A DNA stretch of 64,000 nucleotides from Streptomyces sp. HUAS YS2. GTDB lineage: Bacteria > Actinomycetota > Actinomycetes > Streptomycetales > Streptomycetaceae. How positions within the stretch are numbered: the first letter of the stretch is position 1; each line of letters starts with the position of its first letter. This document shows, piece by piece, positions 1 to 9,507 of this stretch. Below the pieces are notes generated by a model. That model worked only from the letters and a program-made list of their open reading frames with translations, made no database searches and was not told the origin of the DNA. The position numbers and the translations under genes are program-made. The stretch is from positions 1,054,001-1,118,000 of the forward strand of contig NZ_CP137573.1 of assembly GCF_033343995.1 (NCBI RefSeq). The letters run 5' to 3'.

Positions 1-41
1 GGCGACTTGGCCGCAAGCCGGGCGCGGGGAGTCGCACGCGT

Positions 42-1991
42 GTGCTGTTGAATGGCGCCATGTGGATTACCGGTGCGCTGGTCGGGGCGCTTGTCTTCTT
101 GCTCGTGGTGGTGGCCCCTGCGGTGGTGGGGCGGCGCTTGCTGGGGGTGCGCGCGGGGGCGGTGCGGGTCGCGACGGCGGGGGCGTGCGGGCTCACGGTG
201 TCCGGGGGGCTGTTCGGTCCCCGGCTGGAGGAGTCGGGGGAACTCGCGCCGCTGCTGTCCCTGATGGTCGGGGTGGGGATGGTCGCCTCGATGATGGTGC
301 TCGTCGCGCTGGACATCGTGGTCCCCGTGGGCGCCGTACGGCCGCTCGGATGGGCACAGTCGGTACGGGGGCGGATCGCGCGGGCGCGGCGGTACTCCGG
401 TGTGGTGCGGATCGCCGGCCGGCACGGGCTCGGGCCGTATCTGCGGGGCCGGCGACGCGCGCCCGGGACCCGGCACGAGTTGCTGGCGCGGGAGCTGCGG
501 CAGGCGTTGCAGGCCGGCGGGACCACGTTCGTGAAGCTGGGGCAGCTTATGTCTACCCGGCGGGACCTGCTGCCCGAGGTGTACGTCGAGGAGCTCAGCC
601 TGCTTCAGGACCAGGTGCCGCCCGCGCCGTGGAGCGAGGTCGAGACGCAGCTCCGGGAAAGCCTGGGAGCGCCTGTGCAGGAGGTGTTCGCCACGTTCGA
701 ACGGGTCCCGCTGGCGGCGGCCTCCATCGCGCAGGTGCACGCGGCCGTCCTGCGGGACGGCACCGAGGTCGTCGTCAAGGTGCAGCGGCCCGGGATACCG
801 GAACTCGTGGAACGCGACCTGGACATCGTCGGGCGCCTGGCCGCCGCTCTGAGCGAGCGCACCGCCTGGGGGCGCGGTCTGGGGCTGAAGGAACTGGCGC
901 AGGGCTTCGCCGTCGCGCTGCGCGAGGAGCTGGACTTCCGCGTCGAGGCTCGCAACATGACCGCGGTGCGACGGGCCGCGGAGGCTCGCCGCGGCTCCGG
1001 CGTCGCCTTCCCCGTCCTGTACGGGCAGTTCAGCACGGAGCGTGTCCTCGTCATGAGCCGGGTCGAGGGCACCTCGCTCGGCAAGGCGGTCCCCGACGAC
1101 GACCGACACGGCGCCCGGCTGGCCGAGACCCTGCTCGACACGCTGCTCGACCAGATCATGCTGGACGGCGTCTTCCACGCCGATCCGCACCCCGGCAACA
1201 TCCTGCTCCAGCCCGACGGCACGGCCGCCCTGCTCGACTTCGGATCCGTCGGCCGGATCGACGCCGGGCTCCGCGAGTCGATGGGCGGCCTGTTCCTCGC
1301 CGTCGACCGCGGCGATCCGCTCGCCCTGCGCGAGGCGCTCCTGGAGATCACCGACCGCCCCGAGGACGTCGACGAACAGCGGCTGTTGCGCATGCTCGGC
1401 CAGTTCAGCGCCCGCCATCTCGGGAGCGGAGCCGCGCCCGACGTGGAGATGTTCAGCGATCTGTTCCGGCTGGTGGCCGACTTCCGGCTGGCGGTTCCCC
1501 CGGAGATCGCTGCCGTGTTCCGGGCCCTGGCCACCCTGGAGGGCACACTGGTCCGCCTCTCCCCCGGATTCAACATGCTGGAGGCGTCCCGTACGTACGC
1601 CTCGGCCCGGCTCACCGACCGGCTGGGACCGCAGAGTGCCCGTGACACCGCCCGCGACGAACTGATCGCACTGTTGCCCGTCCTGCGACGGCTGCCGCGC
1701 CGCCTCGACCGCCTGGGCGGTGCGCTCGAGGAGGGGCGGCTCGGGGTCAACGTGCGGCTCTTCGCCGATCCCCGCGACCGGCGGGTCGTCGGCGAGCTCG
1801 TCGGGCGGGTGGTGCACGCCTTCGTCGGGATCTTCCTCGGGTTCGCGGGCCTTCGGCTCCTGGGCATGGACGGCGGGCCGCGTGTGAGCGAAAGCCTCGG
1901 ACTGTACGGGCTGCTGGGCTTCAACCTCCTGCTGCTCTCCGCCGTCCTCGTCCTCCGTACCGTCTATGTCACCAGCCGGCCCATGGATTGA
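42..1991 (+). CDS. ABC1/AarF/UbiB-family atypical kinase-like membrane protein
   Basis: Belongs to the ABC1 (UbiB/AarF) family of protein-kinase-like ATPases, which in other organisms support isoprenoid quinone or lipid metabolism at the membrane; the partner here is unknown. The 649-residue product opens with hydrophobic segments (about 8-30, 45-60, 70-95). The core follows: the family hallmark KLGQ near 165-168, the Ala-rich loop AAASIAQVH near 225-233, a Lys in VVKVQRPG near 245, the catalytic loop DPHPGNILL near 381 and the metal-binding DFG near 398. Two more membrane segments lie after about residue 585. The GTG at 42 is preceded by a GGGGA about 11 bases upstream; an ATG at 60 is an alternative start. 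The gene stands alone on the plus strand and converges with the next one. Family assignment is firm, cellular role is not. Confidence 0.85.
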   Translation: MLLNGAMWITGALVGALVFLLVVVAPAVVGRRLLGVRAGAVRVATAGACGLTVSGGLFGPRLEESGELAPLLSLMVGVGMVASMMVLVALDIVVPVGAVRPLGWAQSVRGRIARARRYSGVVRIAGRHGLGPYLRGRRRAPGTRHELLARELRQALQAGGTTFVKLGQLMSTRRDLLPEVYVEELSLLQDQVPPAPWSEVETQLRESLGAPVQEVFATFERVPLAAASIAQVHAAVLRDGTEVVVKVQRPGIPELVERDLDIVGRLAAALSERTAWGRGLGLKELAQGFAVALREELDFRVEARNMTAVRRAAEARRGSGVAFPVLYGQFSTERVLVMSRVEGTSLGKAVPDDDRHGARLAETLLDTLLDQIMLDGVFHADPHPGNILLQPDGTAALLDFGSVGRIDAGLRESMGGLFLAVDRGDPLALREALLEITDRPEDVDEQRLLRMLGQFSARHLGSGAAPDVEMFSDLFRLVADFRLAVPPEIAAVFRALATLEGTLVRLSPGFNMLEASRTYASARLTDRLGPQSARDTARDELIALLPVLRRLPRRLDRLGGALEEGRLGVNVRLFADPRDRRVVGELVGRVVHAFVGIFLGFAGLRLLGMDGGPRVSESLGLYGLLGFNLLLLSAVLVLRTVYVTSRPMD

Positions 1992-2048
1992 CTTCCGCTC
2001 CCCGCGAGTCCCGGTCCTACCCGTGCTCCGCAGCCCTGCGCGAGCTCG

Positions 2049-2861
2049 TCAGCCGTCGAGGAGGAAGACCACCGCCATCACGACGTGGAGGAGGGCCAGG
2101 AGGCCGCCGCAGACGGCCAGGAAGGCGCCGGCGTAGGTGTCCACCAGGTGCGTGAAGGGGGCCACCGGCACCAGCACGTCCGCCGGGTCCTCCGGTGGGT
2201 GGGCCACGGTGATCGCGGGACCGGCCTCGCCGTGCAGGAAGCCGCGGTACGTGCCGGTCGCGTCCGGGTAGACGTATCCGCCGCGGGTCATCGTGGCCCG
2301 GGTGGCGGTCACCATGACGCCGTGGCGGTACAGCCACCGTTCCCGCCGTGCGCGGATCACCCCGTAGAGGCCGATCCACAGGCCCAGCCAGGCCAGGCCG
2401 CCGACCGGGATCGTGAGGACGACCACGTCCCACTCTCCCAGCGCGCCGGCCACTGCGCAGAGGGCGACGAGCGCCAGGAGGTGCCACAGCGCGCCCCGCA
2501 GGATCCGGCGGTGGAACCTCGTCCGCCAGGTGGGGGCGAGCGAGCGGACCACGGCGAACGGTGCCCCGTCGACGTCGTCGCTGTCCGTCCGGTTCGCCAG
2601 GATCGCGTTGACCCCGTCGGCGAAGGCGGTCGCCGCCACCTCGTCCACGTCGTCGATGCGGTGGACGCGCGGTGTCGTTCCGGACTTCGCCCGCAGCTCG
2701 ATCAGGACCGAGCGCCCCTCGGCGCGTATCCGGCCCAGCCCGTCGGGGGTGAAGGTGACCTGCTCGCGCGGGAGGTCGAGGACCAGTCCGATGTCCTCGG
2801 CGGACAGGACGGCCCCGCCCCGGCCTCGGAGCACCGGGAGGGAGGAGATGGATGTCGACAT
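2049..2861 (-). CDS. Two-TM hypothetical protein, probably leaderless
   Basis: I do not recognise the family. The product (270 residues from the ATG at 2861) has a soluble N-terminal part of about 120 residues, two adjacent hydrophobic segments near 125-170, a soluble stretch of about 55 residues with YRHGVMVTATRATM, and a final membrane segment near 235-265. The layout suggests a small membrane protein with a cytoplasmic sensory or PH-like N-terminal domain (inference). The frame stays open to 3035, but a CTGACC-17-TACGAT promoter ends 7 bases before the ATG at 2861 and no Shine-Dalgarno is visible, so I chose this start. An in-frame ATG at 2867 is two codons upstream. It follows the DUF4436 gene on the same strand. 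Confidence 0.65.
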   Translation of the reverse strand: MSTSISSLPVLRGRGGAVLSAEDIGLVLDLPREQVTFTPDGLGRIRAEGRSVLIELRAKSGTTPRVHRIDDVDEVAATAFADGVNAILANRTDSDDVDGAPFAVVRSLAPTWRTRFHRRILRGALWHLLALVALCAVAGALGEWDVVVLTIPVGGLAWLGLWIGLYGVIRARRERWLYRHGVMVTATRATMTRGGYVYPDATGTYRGFLHGEAGPAITVAHPPEDPADVLVPVAPFTHLVDTYAGAFLAVCGGLLALLHVVMAVVFLLDG

Positions 2862-2868
2862 GGGCATG

Positions 2869-2897
2869 ATCGTAGAGCGGGTTTTCGACCAGGTCAG
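2869..2897 (-). promoter_or_regulatory. Leaderless-type housekeeping promoter
   Basis: On the minus strand CTGACC (2892-2897) and TACGAT (2869-2874) are separated by exactly 17 bases, close to the Streptomyces HrdB consensus TTGACA-17-TAnnnT. The A of the ATG at 2861 lies 8 bases after the -10 box, so transcription would start at or next to the start codon. This is inferred from sequence only. Confidence 0.6.
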
Positions 2898-3060
2898 CCC
2901 CTTGGATCCCCGTTCCCCCGGCCCTTGCGCGGGAGGAGTGCGGTGCCGTCGGACGCCGGGGTGTCGAGGGGCGGCGACGACGACCTCAGCGAAGTCGAGC
3001 GCCCCACTCTCGTCGACGTCGGCGAGCAACCGCACGACACCAGGCCTGGTAGCCGTCAGC

Positions 3061-3948
3061 CTAGGTGCGGGCGGCGGTGTCCTGGGTCAGGGCGGTGCGG
3101 ACGCCGGCGAGCACCACGGCGATCAGGCAGAGGGCGATGACGGTCTCGGCCCACAGGAAGGCGAACCAGTCCAGCACACAGCCGATCGGGGGTGTGCCGG
3201 GCGCGGTGTTGCGGAAGGCCGAGAGGGCGAACAGGGTGGCGGCCATCCAGGCGAGGGCGGGCCAGAGCAGACCCTGCTTGCGGGTCGTCAGGTACCAGGC
3301 GCCGATGAGCACGGACGCCGCCAGCGCCCACATCACGACCATCATGAAGACCGCGAAGACGAGCAGGCTGGCCGATCGGGTCAGGTCCAGCGCCAGGACG
3401 GCTTCCTCCGCCGAGGTCGTGGGGGTCGGGAAGACCGCGAAGAGCGTGTCGTTGCTGGAGAACCGCATCCGTACCGGCACCTGTTCGCCACCCAGCACCG
3501 CCCAGAACCCGATCTCGGTCTCGTAGGCGTCGAACGGGTAGTCGCTGATCGATCCGCCCGTGATCGCGACCTTCACGTCCTTGGTCGCGAGCCGCTCGTG
3601 CGCCGGGAACGTCAGGTCGCCGAGGGTCTGCGTGGAGGTCTGGAGGCTGAGATCGGCCACCGGGGCCGTGCCGCCCGCCTCACCGAGGTTCCCGAGCGGG
3701 GTGACCCGCACGCGCAGCAGCAGCTCCCTGGCCGCGGCGTCCACGCGTTGGACCGTGGCCTCCACGTCCACGCGGTCGGTGGCTCCGGAACCGACCGTGT
3801 GGACCGTGTCGATCTCCTGCCTCTCGCGGTACTGCAGCCACGACCCCACGCCCACCGCCACCACGATCAGGACCGCGATGGGGATCAGGATCGGCAGGAG
3901 CGACGCCTTGAAGCGGCTCGGGCGGGGTGGGTCCGGCGGTGGGGTCAT
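3061..3948 (-). CDS. DUF4436-family membrane protein
   Basis: The 295-residue protein has an N-terminal membrane anchor (about 15-37), a roughly 140-residue extracytoplasmic domain and three to four membrane segments in the last 110 residues. The segment FSSNDTLFAVFPTPTTSAEE followed by the multi-TM tail is typical of actinobacterial DUF4436 proteins, whose function is unknown. The extracytoplasmic part contains a region resembling a beta-sandwich (VEATVQRVDAAARELLLRVR). ATG start. The stop lies about 165 bases from the upstream end of the neighbouring two-TM gene; no regulatory motif is obvious. The role could be cell-envelope associated, but that is only inference from topology. Confidence 0.75.
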   Translation of the reverse strand: MTPPPDPPRPSRFKASLLPILIPIAVLIVVAVGVGSWLQYRERQEIDTVHTVGSGATDRVDVEATVQRVDAAARELLLRVRVTPLGNLGEAGGTAPVADLSLQTSTQTLGDLTFPAHERLATKDVKVAITGGSISDYPFDAYETEIGFWAVLGGEQVPVRMRFSSNDTLFAVFPTPTTSAEEAVLALDLTRSASLLVFAVFMMVVMWALAASVLIGAWYLTTRKQGLLWPALAWMAATLFALSAFRNTAPGTPPIGCVLDWFAFLWAETVIALCLIAVVLAGVRTALTQDTAART

Positions 3949-4040
3949 GGTGGGTCCGATCCTCGTGGACCGGGCCGGCGATCCACCGCATCCGGGCAGG
4001 CGTGTCGGCGCAGGTGGGAAGCCGGCTCGACAGGGCGGAT

Positions 4041-4079
4041 CCGGCGCCTTCCCCGAGTGGCTCTCGGGGAAGGCGCCGG
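4041..4079 (-). terminator. Strong 17-bp hairpin terminator
   Basis: Perfect inverted repeat: arms 4041-4057 and 4063-4079 with a 5-base loop. It begins 20 bases past the stop of the minus-strand secreted propeller gene, as expected for its terminator. There is no U-tract, which is common in actinomycetes. Confidence 0.8.
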
Positions 4080-4098
4080 CTTCCGGGCGGTGCCTCGG

Positions 4099-6399
4099 TC
4101 AGCCGTTGACCTGGACGACGCCCGAGGCCGTCGCCGCCGCGCCGGCGCCGTCCGCCGGAGTGGAGGTCAGCTGCCACCTGTAGGAGCCGGCCGCCACCGG
4201 GGTGCCCGCCTCGGACCTGCCGTTCCAGGAGACGCGTACGGCGCTGAGAGTCCCGTCACCCGTCCAGGTGCGCACCACCTCGCCGGTCTCGCGGTGGGTG
4301 AGCGTCACCCGCCAGGACGCCGCGGGCTTGGAGAGCCACCATGCGGCGGCCCATTCGGCGGTGTCGCCCTGCACCAGCGTGGGAGGTGCCTCGGTGCGGG
4401 CGACGCGCAGCGGGGAGACCGCCTGCTGCGGCGCGGTGACATGGACGGTGTCGTCCGCGCCGACCCAGGCGAGCTTGCCCGCGTCCGCGTCGAGGGTCCA
4501 GGTGGTGCCTCGGCCGTCGCCGCTCGCGGGCGGCTTCAGGCCGGTGACGGTGCCCAGATCGGCCGTACCACCGTCCCCCTGCAGCGCAGTGAGGCGCAGA
4601 TCGCCGGACCCGTCGCGGTGGGCGAGGAACCGGTCGCCAAGGAGGACGCCCGACGTCGGGGCGGGGTAGGTGTGCCCGGTCGCCAGGTCGCGCACTCCTG
4701 CCGCGTCCTGGGAGGCGCAGCTCCAGTACAGCAGGCTTCCGCTGCGCTGGAGTTCGTTCGGGACGCACGCGGTGCCCAGCTCGATGGTCCGGGTCACGTT
4801 GCCGGTGAGCACGTTGACCACCTTGACCGTGCCGGGATTCTTCGGCGCCGCCTTGAGCAGCCGCTTCTGGTCCAGTACGGCGCCCTGCGCGGGCTGCTCG
4901 CGGACGACGACGTCGCGTGCGGTGTCCACGACGTACTGCCGTCCGGCCGCCTCGTACAGCACGAACTCCGGTGCCGCGTCGAGGATCCGCCCGTCCCTGC
5001 CCGGGAGCGTGAAGCTGTCGGCCGGGTGCTCCGGGTCGTCGCCGGTCACCAGCACGTCGGCGCCCGTGTCCGGGTCCTTGACGAGGCGGGCCAGCCCCTC
5101 GTCGGTTCCGTCGGCGAAGCGGCCCGCCGCCAGGCCGGGGAAGTCGGCGAGCGCCGCGCCCTTCGCCGGGTCGAGGCCGGTTCCGATGTCCGTGCCGTGC
5201 AACGTCTCCTTGCCGGCAAGGGAGTTGACGTACCGGAGTCGCCCGCGGTCGAGGCTCAGCGCCTGGATGTGGCCGTCCGTCGTCTCGCCCCCCGGCACCT
5301 CGCGCAGGAGCAGATCGAAGACGAGCCCGGAACCGTCCACGCTGAAGTGGCGGATGGCACGGTTGCCGTCGGCGCCCTTGCCGAGCGCGACCAGCGAACC
5401 TCCGCCCTCGGCGCGCAGGAACGTCGACTCGACGTCGCTCATCAGCGTCCGCTCGGTCTCCGCCCCGGCGAAGGGGGTGAGGCGCAGGGGACCGCCGTCG
5501 CCCTCGCGCCAGAGCACGTTCTCGCCCACGACGTAGGTCGTGACCTTGCTGTCGGTCGACTGCGTGGCGAGCGGCACGATCCGCGGGGCGGCGGACATGT
5601 TGTCGCGCGCCATGACCCGCACGCCCGGCTGCCCGGTGCGGGTGAACCAGCTGACGGTTTCCCCGGTGATCCGGAGGTTGCTCACCTCGCCGGTCACGGG
5701 CAGGCGTTCGACGGTTCCGTTGTACGCCGTGAGGATGCCGTACCCCAGGGTGCCGTCGGCGTTGCGCCAGCCGATCACGAGCCGGTTGTAGTGGGCGCCG
5801 AACAGGAGGGGCACGGCGCCGGTGGTCGCGCCGGCGGGGAGTTGCACGACGGGGTCGTCCGCCGGGGCGCCGCCGCGCGCCACGCGCAACTGGTAGTTGC
5901 CGTCGCCCTGGTCGACGGTGGCCAGCGTCCAGCCGTTGACGACCCGCGGGTTCAGGTATCCGGCGGGCACGGTGTACGTGTTGGTGAAGCTGGGGTCCTC
6001 GATTCCGACCCGCACGATGTCCGTGCCGCCGTCCTCGCGCGGCTTGGTGTAGACGACGCGGTTGTACTCGTCGTGGCCCTGCACGATCGCGTCCTCCGGG
6101 ACTCCGTCGAGCTCCGGGAGTGCCTTGGTGCGGCTGTTGTACGTGTTGGTCCAGAGGTAGCCGCCGCCCTCGCGGTGCAGCACGCCCTGGCTGCCGGTGG
6201 CCAGCAGCGTCTCCGTCCCGGCGCTGTGCGCGTCCGGCGCGGGTATCAGGACCTCGGCCGCGTCGGCGGCGTGAGCCGTGACCGGCAGTGCGGTGGCCAG
6301 CCCGGCACCGAGGACGGCGGCGATGGCGGCTGCGGTGGCGGTACGCCGGGTGCGGCCGGTTCGGATGGTGCTGCTGGTTGTGCGCAGGTGATGGGACAC
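4099..6399 (-). CDS. Large secreted beta-propeller protein with C-terminal FlgD-type Ig domain
   Basis: Exported protein of 766 residues. A twin-Arg-poor Sec-type signal (basic N-terminus, hydrophobic Ala-rich stretch about 17-42, cleavage after a VTAHA-like site) precedes a long body of blade-like repeats rich in W, G and D (for example LYWSCASQD, LRYVNSLAGKETLHG), best read as a beta-propeller. The last 90 residues end in VSWNGRSEAGTPVAAGSYRW, the signature of FlgD-like immunoglobulin domains found at the end of many actinobacterial surface proteins. I chose the GTG at 6399 because six Gs lie four bases upstream; a TTG at 6411 would make the protein four residues longer. No enzymatic motif is visible, so a binding or structural surface role is likely (inference). 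It is a single-gene unit ended by the hairpin at 4041-4079. Confidence 0.75.
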   Translation of the reverse strand: MSHHLRTTSSTIRTGRTRRTATAAAIAAVLGAGLATALPVTAHAADAAEVLIPAPDAHSAGTETLLATGSQGVLHREGGGYLWTNTYNSRTKALPELDGVPEDAIVQGHDEYNRVVYTKPREDGGTDIVRVGIEDPSFTNTYTVPAGYLNPRVVNGWTLATVDQGDGNYQLRVARGGAPADDPVVQLPAGATTGAVPLLFGAHYNRLVIGWRNADGTLGYGILTAYNGTVERLPVTGEVSNLRITGETVSWFTRTGQPGVRVMARDNMSAAPRIVPLATQSTDSKVTTYVVGENVLWREGDGGPLRLTPFAGAETERTLMSDVESTFLRAEGGGSLVALGKGADGNRAIRHFSVDGSGLVFDLLLREVPGGETTDGHIQALSLDRGRLRYVNSLAGKETLHGTDIGTGLDPAKGAALADFPGLAAGRFADGTDEGLARLVKDPDTGADVLVTGDDPEHPADSFTLPGRDGRILDAAPEFVLYEAAGRQYVVDTARDVVVREQPAQGAVLDQKRLLKAAPKNPGTVKVVNVLTGNVTRTIELGTACVPNELQRSGSLLYWSCASQDAAGVRDLATGHTYPAPTSGVLLGDRFLAHRDGSGDLRLTALQGDGGTADLGTVTGLKPPASGDGRGTTWTLDADAGKLAWVGADDTVHVTAPQQAVSPLRVARTEAPPTLVQGDTAEWAAAWWLSKPAASWRVTLTHRETGEVVRTWTGDGTLSAVRVSWNGRSEAGTPVAAGSYRWQLTSTPADGAGAAATASGVVQVNG

Positions 6400-6567
6400 C
6401 TGACCCCCCAATTGTTAACAGGCGAAGTTCCGACATCGAGCTGTGAACACGGTCAACAGTACACACTGAGGCGGGAGTTGTGCACGGAACACGTGAACCT
6501 CGTGTCACAGAAATGTCGCAGGGGGCAGGAGGCAGGGGACGCCTGAAACGGCGCGGCCGCCCGGCTC

Positions 6568-6594
6568 CGGTCGTCCCATATCGGGACGACCGGC
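6568..6594 (-). terminator. 11-bp hairpin terminator after protease gene
   Basis: Arms CCGGTCGTCCC (6568-6578) and its exact complement (6584-6594) flank a 5-base loop. Further GC-rich complementary segments lie outside. It sits about 45 bases past the stop of the minus-strand protease gene. Confidence 0.7.
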
Positions 6595-6637
6595 TCCGGA
6601 CGGCCGGGCGGGGGTGGGGCGTTACGGCTGCTGGGCG

Positions 6638-7510
6638 CTACGGCTTCGGCAGAAGGCAGCCGGCACGGTTCAGGTCGATGACGTTCCCGGCGCCGATGCA
6701 GGGAACGATCGTGTACGTCTGCTGGGCGTAGTTGATGCCCTGGCGGACCGTCACGGCACCACTCTCGTCGACCTCGCACGGGTTGTTCACGGTGCAGCTC
6801 TCACCGCTCTCGTTGCCAGTGTTGTTGACGGCGACGACCCTGCCGGTGGCCGTGTCGATCACCGGCGAGCCGGAAGTGCCGCCGATGGTGTTGCACGAGG
6901 AGGTGTAGCGGACCGAGTCCTTCCAGGTCCACTCGCCCTCCTTCAGGCGGTAGACGAATCCGTCGACGTTGCAGCTGTAGATCCGCTTCCAGTACCCGGA
7001 GACCACCTTGATCGCCGCACCCTGGGTCGGGTGGGCGTCGTCGAGGGTCAGGGCATTGATGCCGTACTGGCTCTGGATCTGCGCGTAGGTCTTGGTCAGC
7101 TGGTAGATCGAGACGTCCGTGTCGGTCATCGTGGCGTACGCGATCTTGCTCGCCCGAAGCGTCCCGGCCTTGGAGCCGGACGAGTTGAGCAGCGTGAACG
7201 AGCGGCTGGACCGCTGGTCCTTGACGACCTCACCGGCCGCCGGGAAGCCGGTCTCCAGGCAGTGCCCGTTGGAGAGGACGAGGGCCGGGTCGGTCGGCAG
7301 GGAGCTGGGCGTGCGCACGACGGAGCCGGAACAGTTGCTGAGCGCGACCGTTCCCGCGAAGTCGACGGCGACGGCCGTCGCGGCCCGGTCCCGAGATGCG
7401 GGGGCCGCGGCCCGGTCGGCCGTGTCCTGGGGTGCGGAGGCCACGGCCGGGGCTGCCGCCGCTCCTGTCAGGAGCAGGGCGAGCAGGGCGCCGGCGAGAG
7501 GCTTCTTCAT
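6638..7510 (-). CDS. Secreted trypsin-like serine protease
   Basis: The 290-residue precursor has a Sec signal (MKKPLAGALLALLLTGAAAA, cleavage near residue 25) and a chymotrypsin-fold domain. The triad is visible: His83 in SNGHC, Asp132 in TDTDVSIYQL and Ser214 in GGTSGSPVI, the classic oxyanion-hole motif. Paired cysteines (for example C60/C84, C180/C206) suggest disulfides and secretion. The ATG at 7510 is preceded by AGGGGAA. An imperfect palindrome (7540-7554, CCGAAG-3-CTTCGG) and an overlapping CTTCGAAG lie in the leader and could be regulatory. The gene ends before the hairpin at 6568-6594, so it is probably monocistronic. Substrate unknown; extracellular protein breakdown is the family's usual role. 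Confidence 0.9.
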   Translation of the reverse strand: MKKPLAGALLALLLTGAAAAPAVASAPQDTADRAAAPASRDRAATAVAVDFAGTVALSNCSGSVVRTPSSLPTDPALVLSNGHCLETGFPAAGEVVKDQRSSRSFTLLNSSGSKAGTLRASKIAYATMTDTDVSIYQLTKTYAQIQSQYGINALTLDDAHPTQGAAIKVVSGYWKRIYSCNVDGFVYRLKEGEWTWKDSVRYTSSCNTIGGTSGSPVIDTATGRVVAVNNTGNESGESCTVNNPCEVDESGAVTVRQGINYAQQTYTIVPCIGAGNVIDLNRAGCLLPKP

Positions 7511-7631
7511 GTGGGGGTTCCCCTCTGATGACGGTGCATCCGAAGATCCTTCGGTTGTCATGTGCATTCTTCGAAGGGTCGGCACCAACTGACAAGAGGG
7601 CGTGGCCGATTGAGGAACGGACGCTTGGCGA

Positions 7632-7892
7632 TCAGGCGCGGGGGCCGAGGAACAGGCCGCCGCCGGCGTCGATGACCTGTCCGGTGATCCAGCGGGCCGC
7701 GTCGGAGGCGAGGAACGCGACGACGTCGGCGACGTCGTCGGGCCCGCCCAGCCGATCGAGCGCCGTCGTCGCGACGATGAGGTCGGCCAACCCCGGCGCC
7801 TCGAAGGCCGATCCGTTGGTCGCCGTCCGGGCGGCGCCGGGTGCGACGGCGTTGACGGTGACGGGCAGTGCGGGCTGGACGCTGAAGTACGG
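7632..7892 (-). pseudogene. Remnant of a short-chain dehydrogenase/reductase gene
   Basis: The last 75 or so residues of an SDR oxidoreductase are recognisable: TVNAVAPGAARTAT, LGGPDDVADVVAFLASDAAR and the canonical end ITGQVIDAGGG. Just upstream, YFSVQPAL looks like a decayed YxASKAAL active-site helix (the catalytic Lys replaced by Pro) fused directly to VTVNAVAPG, with the intervening helix missing. No Rossmann TGxxxGIG part exists upstream, where pntB begins. The frame is open to 8018 but that extension looks non-coding. I read it as an inactivated, internally deleted fragment. Confidence 0.7.
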
Positions 7893-8087
7893 CGCTCGCG
7901 CGCCGTCAGGGCGGCCCCGGACGCCTGAGGCCGCCTGCGTTCCGCCCATCGGAAAGCGGGTCCTGAGGGCCGCGTCGACGACCGAGGGCGGCCGGTCGGG
8001 GCGGTCGGAAGCCGGCACACGCCCGCCTCCCCCGTCCCCGACCGACCGCCCCTGGCCGAACGCCCCCGAGCAACCGCCCCCGGCGGG

Positions 8088-9506
8088 TCAGAGCGCGCCG
8101 ACGATGGCCTCGACCCGGTCCTTCGCGTCGCCGAAGAGCATCGAGGTGTTCTCCTTGAAGAACAGCGGGTTCTGCACACCCGCGTAGCCGGAGGCCATCG
8201 AGCGCTTGAACACGATCACCCGCTCCGCCTCCCACACCGTGAGGACCGGCATGCCGGCGAGCGGGCTGGACGCGTCCTCGGCCCCGGCCGGGTTGACGGT
8301 GTCGTTGGCGCCGATGACGAGGACGACGTCGGTCCTGGCGAAGTCCTCGTTGATCTCGTCCATTTCGAGCACGACGTCGTACGGCACCTTGGCCTCGGCC
8401 AGCAGGACGTTCATGTGGCCGGGAAGGCGACCGGCGACCGGGTGGATGCCGAACCGTACGTCGACGCCCTTCGCGCGCAGCTTCGAGGTGAGCTCCGCGA
8501 CCGGGTACTGCGCCTGTGCCACGGCCATGCCGTAGCCGGGCGTGATGACCACGGACCGGGCCGAACCGAGGAGTTCGGCGGCGCCCTGCGCGGTGATCTC
8601 CGTGTGCTCGCCGTAGTCGACGTCCGCACCCGCGGGAGCCTCGATGCCGAAACCGCCGGCGATGACCGAGAGGAACGAGCGGTTCATGGCCTTGCACATG
8701 ATGTACGACAGGTAGGCACCGGAGGAGCCGACCAGCGCGCCGGTGATGATCAGCAGGTCGTTGCCGAGCAGGAAGCCGGAGGCCGCCGCGGCCCAGCCGG
8801 AGTAGCTGTTGAGCATCGAGACCACGACCGGCATGTCGCCGCCGCCGATCGAGGCGACCAGGTGCCAGCCCAGCGCCAGCGCCAGGACCGTCACGGTGAT
8901 CAGCAGCCACAGCTCCGGCGTGATGACGAACCACACGGTCAGGGCGATGAACAGGGCCAGCGCGCCGAGGTTCAGGGCGTTCTTGCCCGGCAGCATCAGC
9001 GGCTTGGAGTTGATCTTCGCCGAGAGCTTCAGGTTCGCCACGATGGAGCCGGTGAAGGTCACCGCGCCGATGAACAGGCCGATGAACACCTCGGCGTGGT
9101 GGATGCCCAGGGTGCCGAGCGCGTCCAGCGCCTCGGCCTCGTGGCCGTTCGGGTCGAACTCGACGTTCAGGAAGCCGTTCCAGCTGACCAGCACGGCCGC
9201 CAGACCGACGAAGGAGTGCAGCAGCGCGATCAGCTCGGGCATGCCCGTCATCTCGACACCGCGCGCCCGCTGCACACCGATCACTGCGCCGACCAGCATC
9301 GCCAGGGCCATCAGGCCGAGGCCGGCGGTGCTGACGTCGCCGTCGACCGCGAGCACGACCGTCGCGACGAGCGCGACGCCCATGCCGAGCATGCCGAACG
9401 CGTTGCCGAGCCGCGCCGACTCGTGCTTGGAGAGTCCTGCCAGCGCGAGGATGAACAGCAGCGCGGCAACAAGGTAGGCCGCCTGGGCGGCAAGGGTCGC
9501 AGACAT
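8088..9506 (-). CDS. pntB: NAD(P) transhydrogenase subunit beta
   Basis: Membrane and NADP(H)-binding subunit of the proton-translocating transhydrogenase, which passes hydride from NADH to NADP+ driven by the proton gradient. The 472-residue product has eight or nine membrane helices in the first 270 residues. Domain III follows, with the NADP-binding loop [11 protein letters not shown] (about 348-358), [18 protein letters not shown] and [14 protein letters not shown] segments, ending in the family's [16 protein letters not shown] near 440. The start codon lies one base after the pntA stop and its GGAG lies inside the pntA end, so translation is coupled. Length and motifs are as expected for an intact subunit. 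Confidence 0.95.
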   Translation of the reverse strand: MSATLAAQAAYLVAALLFILALAGLSKHESARLGNAFGMLGMGVALVATVVLAVDGDVSTAGLGLMALAMLVGAVIGVQRARGVEMTGMPELIALLHSFVGLAAVLVSWNGFLNVEFDPNGHEAEALDALGTLGIHHAEVFIGLFIGAVTFTGSIVANLKLSAKINSKPLMLPGKNALNLGALALFIALTVWFVITPELWLLITVTVLALALGWHLVASIGGGDMPVVVSMLNSYSGWAAAASGFLLGNDLLIITGALVGSSGAYLSYIMCKAMNRSFLSVIAGGFGIEAPAGADVDYGEHTEITAQGAAELLGSARSVVITPGYGMAVAQAQYPVAELTSKLRAKGVDVRFGIHPVAGRLPGHMNVLLAEAKVPYDVVLEMDEINEDFARTDVVLVIGANDTVNPAGAEDASSPLAGMPVLTVWEAERVIVFKRSMASGYAGVQNPLFFKENTSMLFGDAKDRVEAIVGAL

Positions 9507-9507
9507 G

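Noticed and set aside
2413..6546. Very long plus-strand open frame (over 1300 codons) opposite the DUF4436 and secreted propeller genes
   Set aside because: It is an antisense shadow made by high GC: low-complexity Arg/Gly/Pro/Ala sequence with no domain, while the minus-strand genes have signals, TMs and conserved motifs.
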